A stretch of DNA of 64,000 nt from Richelia intracellularis HH01. Lineage in GTDB: Bacteria; Cyanobacteriota; Cyanobacteriia; Cyanobacteriales; Nostocaceae. The notes beneath the pieces were generated by a model, which was given only the letters and a program-made list of their open reading frames with translations, made no database searches and was not told the DNA's origin. This document shows, piece after piece, positions 45,086 to 55,074 of this stretch (the first letter of the stretch is position 1; each line of letters starts with the position of its first letter). A program made the position numbers and the translations under genes. The stretch is taken from NCBI RefSeq assembly GCF_000350105.1, contig NZ_CAIY01000088.1, positions 31,792 through 95,791 of the forward strand, written 5' to 3'.

Positions 45086-46963
45086 CTATTGCCTTTTCTG
45101 CCATTGTTTAATTGCATCTTGGGCTTTTTTATAAATAGGTGCATTTTCTGGCACTAAAGTAGCAGTTTGGATTGCATTTTTTAGTTGACCTCGATTAGCT
45201 CTTTTTTGGGCGATATCTAAAATTTTTTCGCTCCATTTAGCAATAGATTTTTGAGCATTCTCATAACCCAACTCTCCAGCAGATATTTTTGTTGCTACTG
45301 CAATAGCTCGATTATATGTAGATGCTTGTCTATTCTTAATTAGTAGTTTGGCTGCATCAAGCAGGTTTTTGTTGGTAAAATACTCTTGTGCTTGAAGTTG
45401 CCATTTTTTTACGGCAATCTGGACTTTAGAATACAAAAGATTATCCTTCGAGATTAATTTGGCAGCAGCAATTGCAGTACCATATTTTCCACGTTTAGCA
45501 CGACCTTCTGCCAAGTTGAAAATCATCAAGCTCCAAATCTGGATATTTTCCTGGGCCTCTTCATACATTGCTTCTCCTGGTTTAATCTGACGAGCAATGG
45601 TAATAGCTTGATTCAAATCAGTTGCTTGGTCTTTATTCAATGACATTTTTGCCAAACTTAATAGTGCTTGGTTTTGCTTTTCTGTATTTGAGGTAAGAGT
45701 GTTTTGGGGTTTAGAGGTAGCAACAACAGATGGTGGAAGATTTGTACCCTTAAGCTTAGGCAGCATTTTCACATCGGTTTGTCTTTGACTAAAATTTATA
45801 TCGCCAGAATTATCTTGTTGTATCCCACCTTTATTACTTTGAAAACCAGTTTGATTACGAAGTATAACTGCTACTATCAAACCCAAGAATACTAATGTAC
45901 TTGCTCCCCACAGCAACATTTGTTTGCTAATAGAGTTTTTTTCTTCTCGTTCATTTTTTAAGATAGGTTCTGGGAATTCCTGAATCGCAGTAATTGGATT
46001 AGGAGATTGCCTAAATTCGGGAAATTGTGGTAGATGTGGTGGTGATACTGGAGAAATAGAAGTTTCCACATTATAATCACTTTGATTGGGTTGCCAATTT
46101 GTATAATTTTTGAAGTAGTTTTCTTGTAACCTTGGTGCAGCTTTGTCTGTAGAGAATATTTCCCCAGAAATATTTGTATTTGTCGATTGAGCTTGACTAG
46201 GTTTATTTTTTAACTTATCTATACCCAGGACTTTAGAGATACTCTCAAGTCCTGGATTATCAGAACCAATAATAGTTACAGGATTTTGCATTGGTCGCCA
46301 ATAATGCTGACACATTTCTGGAGTTCGAATACTGAGGTAACCTTCCAAATCGGTAATATTCCTACCATATCCTGAGTATAAAGCTTCTAGAAGAGCAGCA
46401 GTAAAAAAACCATGGCCTAGTTTCCGACTTTCGTGGGAAAACTGCTCTGGTTGGCAAGAAAGGATAGTAGAAATTTTTAGTTCTTGGGCTAAATCTATAG
46501 TTTCTTGTCCCACATAATTATTACCCTGACTGCCAAAAGTCCGGTTGAAATCAAACAGAACAAGAGAATTAACACCAGTAATTTGAATTACTTGTAATAA
46601 ACTACGTACATCAATTCCAGTTTCCTCAATACAATCAGAATTACCAGCAATGGGCATTATGTAATCTTTTCCATTTTGGTTGACTCCATAACCACTGAAA
46701 AAAACCCAAAGTTTATCTTGGGGCTGCCAATGAGATGCTGCTAAGTCTTCGACTAATCGCAGAATATTATTTTTAGTGGGATAGGTAGATCTATCTCCAA
46801 ATGGAGCCGAGGTATCTGTCATTAACAAACATTTTTGAGATAGAAAACCACCTTCAGTAACCAAATAATCCCTGAGTGCATCAGCATCTGCTTGGGCGCA
46901 ACCTAGGGGCTGAAAAAATTGGTATTGATTAATGCCAATAGTGATCGCCCAGTTGTTTGCCAT
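45086..46963 (-). CDS. Caspase-like (peptidase C14) protein, YN type, likely without protease activity
   Basis: The 625-residue protein opens with a caspase-hemoglobinase fold (about 1-235; MANNWAITIGINQY, LWVFFSGYGVN, LVLFDFNRT). The catalytic histidine of FSGHG is Tyr92 and the catalytic cysteine is Asn140, so the His-Cys dyad is absent. Cyanobacteria are known to carry such YN orthocaspases, thought to be pseudo-enzymes. A low-complexity linker and a single membrane helix follow (LLWGASTLVFLGLIVAVIL, near 350-370). The C-terminal ~200 residues hold repeated ~45-residue units (AIxxAxxI, YxxAQxxIxxW). The role is probably scaffolding or sensing, but is not known. Intact, stand-alone. Confidence 0.9.
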   Translation of the reverse strand: MANNWAITIGINQYQFFQPLGCAQADADALRDYLVTEGGFLSQKCLLMTDTSAPFGDRSTYPTKNNILRLVEDLAASHWQPQDKLWVFFSGYGVNQNGKDYIMPIAGNSDCIEETGIDVRSLLQVIQITGVNSLVLFDFNRTFGSQGNNYVGQETIDLAQELKISTILSCQPEQFSHESRKLGHGFFTAALLEALYSGYGRNITDLEGYLSIRTPEMCQHYWRPMQNPVTIIGSDNPGLESISKVLGIDKLKNKPSQAQSTNTNISGEIFSTDKAAPRLQENYFKNYTNWQPNQSDYNVETSISPVSPPHLPQFPEFRQSPNPITAIQEFPEPILKNEREEKNSISKQMLLWGASTLVFLGLIVAVILRNQTGFQSNKGGIQQDNSGDINFSQRQTDVKMLPKLKGTNLPPSVVATSKPQNTLTSNTEKQNQALLSLAKMSLNKDQATDLNQAITIARQIKPGEAMYEEAQENIQIWSLMIFNLAEGRAKRGKYGTAIAAAKLISKDNLLYSKVQIAVKKWQLQAQEYFTNKNLLDAAKLLIKNRQASTYNRAIAVATKISAGELGYENAQKSIAKWSEKILDIAQKRANRGQLKNAIQTATLVPENAPIYKKAQDAIKQWQKRQ

Positions 46964-48803
46964 GGCGCTGTTCTTAAATAGTAGTTTGCTGAAGTGAAAA
47001 TTGTAACGGTTGGTTTTGCAATTAAAACAAGACTAATCGAGTCCTTGATAGTCTAGGTGATTATGATTCAACCCTAGATTAACTGAATTTTGCATTGGTT
47101 AAATTGCCAATTAAAGTACTTCCACTAAGTTTAAATTTACCAATTTGATTTAGAAGTAAAAAGGTAATTAGTCGGAAATATAGATGCCAACCATTACAAA
47201 CTATCTCCTTGCCAACGAGGAGGGTAGGAGAAAGTCTTATTTCCTTTATGCCATCAATTGTAAACATAATCCGGAGAGGTGCTAATAGATTTAAGCTTAT
47301 TTTTGTTTATTCCTGCTATACCTATGCAGTTTCTCTTAAAAGGAATTGTAGCTCAGATAGAATAAGCATACATAACTAGGACTAACCTATCTCCATAAAA
47401 AATCGAACAAACCCTTATTTCTCTTGACTAGAAGTAGAAGCAGTTACAAGAATTACTGTTCAAGGTAGTTGCAACCAAGATATTTTAATAAAAATATATC
47501 CATAGTTTTCTTGGTAAATAAACACAGTAAAATCTTTATAAAAAGAGCCATTAATAACACAATTAGCTCAAAAAATTAAGTGTTAAATACTACAATTTTG
47601 TCATAATATTAGTTTTACCTGTAAGATACAACATAGCTTATGTAAAAACATATAAAATAAACATTGATTAGTCATATAGTACACTTGAATAAGTGTATCA
47701 ATAGCTGGTTCAGAAATTGTACATATTTGAAGATGGGAAATATGCTTACCTATACTTTGCATTAGGGTATATCTATAATCAGATAACTTTTGACCTTAAT
47801 ATTAGTCTTCTGCAGTAAGGTAACAACTTATGGAATATTCATAAGCCATAAATCAAAATCAAGCGAGTAGTATACCCAATAAAATGATCAATGATAAAAA
47901 TTCAACCTAGCAAGAAAGACAATCTAAATAAATATGGCAACATACAATATAGTAGATTTTTAGGAGTATAACTCTTGGATATGCCAGGGGAAAAAGCTAA
48001 TCTTAATTTATTAGATAATAGTAATTACTCTAGAAGCACAATATACTTCTGAAGTTTTACTTAACACTAAAACTAACTTAAATGTTGTTTGTAGAAATAT
48101 TGATATTTTTTCCTTAAGTATAGAGATTCAGATTGGCTTTCAAAGGATATTTGGTACATTGAGAGGTTAACATCCAACACTAAATAGAACCTAGCTACCT
48201 TTGCCTTGAACATTATCTACTTTGTTTGCCTTATTAATCCTTGTGTATTTGATTTTACTAAACTTTTCCCATTTACTCAGCTCATAATAAAATCAGGCCA
48301 TTTTAGCATCACAACAAACTAATAAGTCTCAACACACTAGTATTTATTCTAAAACTAATATGAATTATAGAAGGCAAAATTTCCTGGCAAAACCCACCAT
48401 ACCATGAACATAATAACTATGTTTTGCTTTTAAAAGCATAATAGTATATATCTATAACTTAACTAATTCTATTGATATTGACTTTAAGTAAATTCAAGTA
48501 AACCTATTATAAAATAAACTAGGATTTGAAGCCTAATCACAAACCATAGAGTCTTTAGAATATTTTAAGCAATGCAAGATTTTTTGTTGGTTTGGACTAG
48601 CTTGGTACTGTAACACTTATACGTGGATAGATTGAAATCACAGAATGAATTTAACAATCTCCATTTGACAGGTTTCTAAAAGCATTAGATGAATCTAAAA
48701 GGTTATCATAATAAAACTAAACTTATTTTTCCCTATTATCTCACCACAAACGCAATAATAGCATAGAATAATGAAGCTGTAAAAAATTGTAATGTCTGCT
48801 GTC
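46964..48803. other. Intergenic gap, about 1.8 kb
   Basis: No gene is supported. A 62-codon minus frame at 47079-47267 has no family resemblance. TCCGGA at 47274-47279 matches the DIF1 core by sequence only; nothing plausible lies behind it. The remainder is AT-rich and stop-filled. The rpmF promoter should be near the right end. Confidence 0.45.
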
Positions 48804-48977
48804 ATGGCTGTTCCTAAAAAGAAAACATCAAAGGCAAAACGAGACCAGCGTCGTGCTCACTGGAGACGTAAGGCCGGGTTTGAAGCGCAAAAAGCTTTAT
48901 CTTTGGGTAAATCCATTTTAACTGGACGTTCTACATTTGTTTATCCTACAGAGAAGGAAGAAGAAGAGGAGGAATAA
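48804..48977 (+). CDS. rpmF: 50S ribosomal protein L32
   Basis: This 57-residue protein from ATG 48804 reads [25 protein letters not shown], the L32 signature, with a cyanobacterial-type C-terminus ending in a run of glutamates ([10 protein letters not shown]). An in-frame ATG four codons upstream is less likely because L32 starts at MAVPKKK. It lacks the CxxC pairs of zinc-type L32, as is usual for cyanobacteria. It stands alone with long gaps on both sides. Intact. Confidence 0.96.
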   Translation: MAVPKKKTSKAKRDQRRAHWRRKAGFEAQKALSLGKSILTGRSTFVYPTEKEEEEEE

Positions 48978-49026
48978 TTTGGGCAATAGTTACCAGATTA
49001 AGATGTTAGGGTATATTGAAGTATTT

Positions 49027-49116
49027 TCAATGACCAACTCTCGCTTGTTTGTGTTTCCAATATTCTTCTCCCATAAGTTGTAATAATTCCTGGGCACTGA
49101 CAACCCCGATTTCTAT
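49027..49116 (-). pseudogene. C-terminal scrap of an unidentified gene
   Basis: The minus strand reads SAQELLQLMGEEYWKHKQARVGH and stops; one residue block upstream there is a stop (TAG) in the same frame. The peptide looks like the end of a real soluble protein, more so than anything else in this gap. The base composition is also less AT-rich here. I cannot identify the parent family. Confidence 0.25.
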
Positions 49117-50562
49117 CTAAACAAATATTTATGGCAGGCCAGTTTAGCTAAGAAGTTGGGGAACCCTCAAAAAGTATTTAAAAACTTATTGGAGGTAAAA
49201 AATCATGCTATTATAGTGCTTAGGCACTATAAATACTAGTTGATTATAATAATGTGAAAAAGTATCCGAATCTTTTGGCTAATAAGCTATGGTATTATAC
49301 CAAGGGTTAATATCCGAAATTCTTAAAACACTAGTTTGTTACCAAAATTTATGTAATCAAGACAAAGCTATCAATTTCCTCTAATTAAAAAAACTTGGGT
49401 AATCCCAAGATAGAATTCATTATTAAACTACATAAAATATTTTTCTTAAGATCTATATAGTTTTTATTGAGGTTGTTACCTATTATTGAGTAATACTTGC
49501 ATTTAAACTAAAATAAGTTATTTACATATTCTAATATCACTATACTTTTAATACCTTGACTTTAGGTAATTATCTCAGATGAGTTCCTAAAAAATTTCAT
49601 TTCTATCTAATTCAATTTTTAGGGATAATTAGATCCTACAATAGTAAATTATCATGCTTTCAAACAAGTAAAATTCTCACGATAGTTATTTGTATTTAGT
49701 ATATATGCATAGTCCATAGCCGTAGAGTTATTTAGGTAATTCATGGACTCGTGAAACTCTTACTAATTAACTTTTAAAAAAAGATATATTTTTACCCAAC
49801 TAGTTTTTAACTGAAATATTCGACATCTTTGCTATATAATTTTATCTAGGATTATTTATGACTTTATCCCAGTATAGATTTTAATGTAGACTTTGATTCA
49901 ATAATATGGACTAACAATTATTGTAATTAGATATGTATTGGATAAGAATTAAAGCAATAGACTTTATTTAGTAAATGTATACCTAGCGATTTTTATTATG
50001 AGAGAGACCTATTTCCTATTCAAAACTTTAGTCTCAATTTTACCATTAGAAAATAATGATTTTTGGAATAGTACCAAATTAACTAATAAGTTCTAATACT
50101 CAGAATAGAATCAATCAATTTTTGAGAATATGGCGGATAGGTATTATTATGGAGAAACATTTTTATGGATTACTTTATAGGAATTTACGAGAGTTAACAA
50201 AAATTTATAATTGTGAATTAACACTTACTTTTTTCTCTAAAAAAGAACATTATAAGGATTGCTTACAATGAATAGTTTCTGACTATTTTAGAAAAATTAA
50301 TATGTATATTAAAACAGAGCCTAGGAGAAAATCACTCAAATAACGGGTTTCCTTCGTTGAGAGGTTTCAGTATAAAGTTTCTATCAGATACTATAAGATA
50401 TTTAATAGTTAAGAATTAGTGAAATTAATCAAAAAAACAAAATAGTAAAGTACACATAAAGACTTCAGCTAAACTATTTTATATTATTCCTAGTTAATTG
50501 ATTTGAAAGTCATCCTAAGGTTTTTACCTTTTCTAGAATTAGTTAAGCTAAATTTATTATTA

Positions 50563-50608
50563 AGCCTTAACATGTATTAGTTTAAATTAACTAATACATG
50601 TTAAGGCT
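50563..50608. terminator. Perfect 20-bp hairpin after the aldehyde dehydrogenase gene
   Basis: AGCCTTAACATGTATTAGTT (50563-50582) is exactly complementary to AACTAATACATGTTAAGGCT (50589-50608), loop TAAATT. It lies 57 bases beyond the stop at 50666 and probably ends the kinase-dehydrogenase transcript. No T-run follows on the minus strand. Confidence 0.65.
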
Positions 50609-50665
50609 GTTTGGCCTCATTTATAATAGCCTCAGTTTCTAGCAAGTATCTAAATCCTATTGTCT

Positions 50666-52048
50666 TTAAAATTTAAGTAATCGCTTTAAAAAAGCTATTT
50701 TCCCCTGGTAGGGAGGATATCGCCAATCAATATCCAACCATTGAGGGTTTTTATATATACTTTTGTAGTGAGAAAATGTATCAAAACTTGCCTTACCATG
50801 ATATTTACCCATACCACTACCACCAACACCTCCAAATGGCAAAGATGGAAGGCTAAAATGCATCATCGTATCATTGAGGCAAACTCCCCCTGATGTGGTT
50901 GACTCTATAACTTGCTTTTGAAGAGTTTTGTTACGGGAAAACAAGTACAAAGCCAAGGGTTTAGTATAAGAATTTATTGCCGCGATTGCTGAAAAAATAT
51001 TTGTATATGTGATTATAGGCAAAATAGGACCAAAGATCTCTTCTTGCATCACATCATCTTCCCATGTAATAGAATCTATTACTGTTGGAGCAATATAGAG
51101 ATCATCTCGATTTATTTTTCCTCCAATAACTATTTCTCCTGCTTTTAATAGCTTTTCAAGTCTGTCAAAATGTTTTTTGTTAATAATTCTGGCATAGTCA
51201 GGACTAAGTTGAGGATCATTACCATATGCTTTTTGTAAATGTTGTCTCATTTCCTCTAATAAATCATCTTTGATATGGTAATTCACCAACAAATAATCTG
51301 GTGCTAAACAACTTTGTCCAGCATTCAAGAATTTTCCCCAAGTCAGACGTTTAATAGTTTGCTTAATATCTATATCTGCATCAATAATACAGGGATTTTT
51401 CCCTCCCAACTCTAGAGTTACTGGCGTTAGGTGTTTTGCTGCAGCTGTCATGACAATTTTGGCAATGGAAGCAGAACCTGTAAAGAAAATATAGTCGAAT
51501 TTCTCCGCGATTAGGTTTTGGCTAGTCTCTATACCTCCTTCTACTACTTTTATATATTCCGGATTAAATTTGTTTGCAATAATTTCAGCTACCAAACTGG
51601 AAGTATGAGGAGCTAGTTCTGACGGTTTAATTACAGCACAATTACCTGCCACGATAACACCAATCAAGGGCATAATTACCAACTGTAATGGGTAATTCCA
51701 AGAGCTAATAATCAAAGTAACCCCCAATGGTTCTGGGCGGACTATGGCTGATGCTGGTAGTAATTGCCAAGGTACTTTTACTTTTTGGGGACTACTCCAA
51801 CATTTGAGGTATTTGAAAGCATTATCAATTTCTTTATTAATAATAGTTATTTCAGAAGTAAAGCATTCCAACATTGGTTTATGTAAATCCAGTTGTAAAG
51901 CCTTATAGATTCTGCCTTCACTATCAGCAATTAATTGTTTAAGCTGCTTTAATTGTTGCACTCTAAACTCAATATTACTAGTATTCCCGGCAGCGAAATA
52001 TTCTCTTTGTTTGCAAATAATTTTACTGATAAAAGTGTTAGATGTCAT
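50666..52048 (-). CDS. Aldehyde dehydrogenase (class 3-like, fatty aldehyde type)
   Basis: Oxidises aldehydes to acids with NAD(P). The 460-residue protein has the cofactor region IISSWNYPLQL, the FFTGSASIAKIV glycine motif, the general base in LELGGKNP (about residue 210) and the nucleophilic cysteine in NAGQSCLAPDYLL (about 245). LPFGGVGGSGMGKYHGKASFDTFSHYKS near the end is typical of class 3. Cyanobacterial members act on long-chain aldehydes from alkane metabolism or on apocarotenals; which one applies here is unknown. It starts 6 bases after the upstream histidine kinase gene, so they form an operon. A membrane-near basic tail is present. Intact. Confidence 0.93.
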   Translation of the reverse strand: MTSNTFISKIICKQREYFAAGNTSNIEFRVQQLKQLKQLIADSEGRIYKALQLDLHKPMLECFTSEITIINKEIDNAFKYLKCWSSPQKVKVPWQLLPASAIVRPEPLGVTLIISSWNYPLQLVIMPLIGVIVAGNCAVIKPSELAPHTSSLVAEIIANKFNPEYIKVVEGGIETSQNLIAEKFDYIFFTGSASIAKIVMTAAAKHLTPVTLELGGKNPCIIDADIDIKQTIKRLTWGKFLNAGQSCLAPDYLLVNYHIKDDLLEEMRQHLQKAYGNDPQLSPDYARIINKKHFDRLEKLLKAGEIVIGGKINRDDLYIAPTVIDSITWEDDVMQEEIFGPILPIITYTNIFSAIAAINSYTKPLALYLFSRNKTLQKQVIESTTSGGVCLNDTMMHFSLPSLPFGGVGGSGMGKYHGKASFDTFSHYKSIYKNPQWLDIDWRYPPYQGKIAFLKRLLKF

Positions 52049-52054
52049 ACTTAC

Positions 52055-53149
52055 TCATCCCTGTTCTACAGGTAAATTAACGGTAAATATACTACTTCTA
52101 CCTGGTTCTGAAGTTACTTGAATACTACCTTGATGTGCTTCCACAATACGACGAGAAAGATATAATCCTAATCCACTACCTGAACGTTTATGGTTTCCAG
52201 GGCGAAATCTCTCAAATAAGGTGGCTTGTTCATCCAAGGGTATACCCTTACCTGTATCAGCCACTTCTATGTTTATATAATCATCTCTATGTTTAGACGC
52301 AGTTATTTTTAACTGAATAAAACCACTATCGGTGAATTTAATGGCATTACCAACCAAATTAGTAAATAGCCGATGTAATTCCAAGCGGTCGCCCATTATG
52401 CTAGTGTTGAAATCATTTATGTATTCAATATTTATACTTAATTTTTTCTCTTCTGCTAGTGGGATTAACCCATCAACAACTTCATTTATTAGCTCTTTAA
52501 TCTCAACTAGTTGAAAGACTAGATTTTTGCGTCCTGCTTCAAAACAATAGACTTCTAATAAGGTATTTACCATCGAAAGCAAGTTATTATTACTACGTGC
52601 CATAATAGTCATTGCCTCTATCATAGATGGTGATAGTTCTCCTAAAGCACCTTCTAGGAATAATGACATTATGCGTTCTGCCGCAACTAAGGGAGTACGT
52701 AAGTCGTGAGTAAGACGAGATACAAAGTCTTGACATTGGCGATCGATTTCATCTCTTTCATTTATGCTATGTTTCAAACGAACTAGTGATCTTACCCTTG
52801 CCAACAATTCATCTACTATTACTGGTTTTCGGATGAAGTCATCTACATCCAAGTTTAATCTATACACCACATTGGATGAATTATGAGCAGTAATTAATAA
52901 GATTGGCACAAATGATATATCTGGATGTGTCCTAATTCTTTCAGTGACTTCATAGCTATCTATCCCTGGCATCATCGCATTAAGTAATATTAGGTCAAAA
53001 ATAGATGTAGTAATTTTTGCCAATGCAGCAGGGCCATTATCTGTTGCAGTTACGGCATAACCTTCTTCCTCTAAAATGGTTTTGATGAAAAAAATATCGT
53101 CAGGAGAATCGTCTACAACTAATATTTTATCAGTAGGTGATACATCCAT
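52055..53149 (-). CDS. Histidine kinase with an N-terminal degenerate receiver domain
   Basis: The 364-residue protein has a receiver domain (about 7-122) joined to a histidine kinase core. In the receiver the acidic pair D13/D14 and K108 are present, but the phosphoacceptor aspartate is Asn57 (LILLNAMMPGID), so it probably cannot be phosphorylated normally. The kinase has H148 in SRLTHDLRTPL, an N box (LVGNAIKF), G1 (VADTGKGIP), F box and G2 (SGSGLGLYLSRRIVE), all intact. There is no membrane segment, so it is a soluble sensor. It is co-transcribed with the aldehyde dehydrogenase, six bases downstream. The partner regulator is unknown. Confidence 0.92.
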   Translation of the reverse strand: MDVSPTDKILVVDDSPDDIFFIKTILEEEGYAVTATDNGPAALAKITTSIFDLILLNAMMPGIDSYEVTERIRTHPDISFVPILLITAHNSSNVVYRLNLDVDDFIRKPVIVDELLARVRSLVRLKHSINERDEIDRQCQDFVSRLTHDLRTPLVAAERIMSLFLEGALGELSPSMIEAMTIMARSNNNLLSMVNTLLEVYCFEAGRKNLVFQLVEIKELINEVVDGLIPLAEEKKLSINIEYINDFNTSIMGDRLELHRLFTNLVGNAIKFTDSGFIQLKITASKHRDDYINIEVADTGKGIPLDEQATLFERFRPGNHKRSGSGLGLYLSRRIVEAHQGSIQVTSEPGRSSIFTVNLPVEQG

Positions 53150-54804
53150 GAGGCATTTACCCAGAGGACAATGATTTTATCATGTATATTAAAGCATTAA
53201 GTATGGAAACTCACTATACAGAAACCATCATTTCACAGATGATAAGATGTAATTTCTTAGAGGGTAATTATTATATATTAACGACTTTAAGTTTTTATAG
53301 AGAAAGAAATTTCTTATTTCGAACAGTATAAATCTGCTATATTTGCAAGATAAAAATTACTGGGGTGTATTCCTTTCAGTCAAGTCATACCACAAATTGG
53401 GCTGTACTAAAGCTACCAGAGTTGAAGTTATTCTCAGAAATCTGTAACAAATAAAATTAATAGCTTCAACAATCCATACCACGTAGAAATAGCTAAGGTT
53501 TTCCTAGTCAATAGTAGCTTCCATAATATCTAACTTCTGATTCAGCCTAATTTACTACTTTGTATACATACTATTTTAACTTAGCAATACTAATTTTATT
53601 AGTTAATATGAATTTCTAAAAAACGCTCGCGCAAATTATATCTCAAGTACATACAGAAAAATAATAGCTATTTATAATCCTACTAAAATTCTTGTTAACT
53701 GATATCCTGAGCTTCGTAGTACTATTCACCTGCAATAAATTTTAGTGTTATTCAAGTATTGGAAATTGTAAGGTTAATACTCCTAAAACAATATCAATGA
53801 GAGTACATGAGCATAGACATCACATATCTAATTTTTTATGAATTCATATTACTGAATAGAGTTGCTGTTATAGCGAATAATAGTTTAACCGACATTCTCC
53901 ACTGTTTAGACTCATACATATAGCAAGTGTCACACTTGCTATATATAAACTTTGATTTCAACACAACTTAATTAATGATTTCTACTCCGAATAGTATGTA
54001 AAGCCTTGATGTGGTAATTAAGAATTACCAAGAAATTATAATAAATATTCAATTAGTAGTAAAAAGAGATATGAACTTTTATAAAAGGTTTTTTACACTA
54101 GATAGTAGCAAGATATAAGCCCTAAGAATAATTTTACAAAATGTAATTATGCAAACATTTTATATATTAAACTATATTAATTGGACACAAATTAGGCAAG
54201 GTTAACTTAGCATGAATTTTTAGCTTATAATACTAAGACTATTACATTATGTACAAACTAATTATATAATTAGTAATTGAGTAGATTTCAGAAATAATAT
54301 TTACTCTAATTCGTATTAGGGAGAAATATATAACTAAGGAAAATAATGCTAAAATATAAAGCTGTACTCTAGGCTATAAAATTAGCTATAGTTATTATCC
54401 CAACTTTAAACTTACGACCCAAAGATAATCAAAATAACTTGATATCTAATAAAATTACCCAAATAGGTTTGCTATTTATTCATGCAGCAATTATAGTATT
54501 AAACTATGATTTTCTCAATAGGAAAAAATATAATAATGCTGATATTAACATATGAAGGTTCATTTTCAACAAGCTGATATTCCGAGTTAAATGGGTAAAA
54601 AATCCCTAATTCCTAACCTAAGTCTTGAGCAGAGTTTTCGCTGTTAGCCTTTAATATATTGAATTGATACAGGAGTAGAATTTGATAATTAGAAAGATAC
54701 TAATCAATTTTCTCATTAATGTTGCCAGGTAACAAATTCCATGTGACAATATTTATCAGTGATATTAGTTTTTAATCTAAGCAGAAAAAACTTTGGGTAA
54801 TTTA
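53150..54804. other. Intergenic gap, about 1.65 kb, with a near-perfect palindrome
   Basis: No gene is recognised. The dyad at 53918-53944 is listed separately. The region is among the most AT-rich of the window, with stops in every frame. It ends at the DIF1-like motif of the patX-like gene. Confidence 0.5.
53918..53944. repeat. 27-base near-perfect palindrome
   Basis: ATATAGCAAGTGT (53918-53930) and ACACTTGCTATAT (53932-53944) are exact complements around a single C. A one-base loop does not favour an RNA hairpin, so it is more likely a DNA-binding site or repeat remnant. No gene lies within 750 bases on either side. Confidence 0.4.
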
Positions 54805-54834
54805 TCCGGATGCAGTGGAAAACAGAAGTATCAG
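54805..54834 (+). promoter_or_regulatory. DIF1-like promoter upstream of the patX-like gene
   Basis: TCCGGA lies at 54805-54810. This is the core of the DIF1 motif that replaces the -35 box of genes switched on early in heterocyst differentiation in Anabaena, dependent on HetR. A possible -10 box TATCAG begins at 54829, 18 bases downstream, which is normal spacing. The gene starts 34 bases after that, giving a short leader. The motif is six bases, so chance cannot be excluded, but location and spacing fit. Confidence 0.5.
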
Positions 54835-54867
54835 TGAAGTGGAGAGTTTAAAAACAAACATCTGCTC

Positions 54868-55074
54868 ATGCATGCTTTTATTTTACTTTTCTTTACTGCT
54901 TTAATTGTAACACCCTTAAATTTAAACTATATCCAAAATATAGGGGTATCTCCTTCTGAAGATTCTGATACTGTTACATTGGTAAGATGTCGACTAAGAA
55001 GATGTAGGCAGTACAGAGGCAGTGGTAGAAGAATGGCTTTAAATGGAAATATTGCCAAAAAAACTTTAGTTTAG
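54868..55074 (+). CDS. patX: PatX-like secreted peptide precursor with RGSGR motif
   Basis: The 68-residue protein has a hydrophobic N-terminal signal segment (MHAFILLFFTALIVTPLN, 1-18), an acidic middle (SPSEDSDT), then a basic C-terminal part, CRLRRCRQYRGSGRR. RGSGR is at residues 50-54. This pentapeptide is the active part of PatS and HetN, inhibitors of HetR that space heterocysts along the filament. Signal segment plus basic RG(S/T)GR near the end of a 60-90 residue protein is the PatX layout. A DIF1-like promoter motif lies just upstream, as reported for patX. Odd features: 14 residues follow the motif (MALNGNIAKKTLV tail), and no strong Shine-Dalgarno is adjacent. hetR is not nearby. 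Confidence 0.72.
   Translation: MHAFILLFFTALIVTPLNLNYIQNIGVSPSEDSDTVTLVRCRLRRCRQYRGSGRRMALNGNIAKKTLV

Larger units (their letters stand above)
48978..50665. other. Intergenic gap, about 1.7 kb, with a gene scrap and a terminator hairpin
   Basis: A short protein-like remnant lies at 49027-49116 (minus) and a 20-bp hairpin at 50563-50608; both are listed. Otherwise the stretch is AT-rich with no recognisable gene or repeat. Confidence 0.5.

Noticed and set aside
44312..45134. Two short frames (44312-44530 minus, 44940-45134 plus)
   Set aside because: The second overlaps the end of the caspase-like gene on the opposite strand; neither has coding character.
47079..47267. 62-codon minus frame near TCCGGA at 47274-47279, considered as a DIF1-driven small gene
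   Set aside because: TCCGGA is only 7 bases from the start codon, too close for a -35-type element, and the peptide matches nothing I know.
47341..47380. Sequence resembling a tRNA start (TTGTAGCTCAGATAG)
   Set aside because: No matching acceptor, anticodon or T arm could be built downstream.
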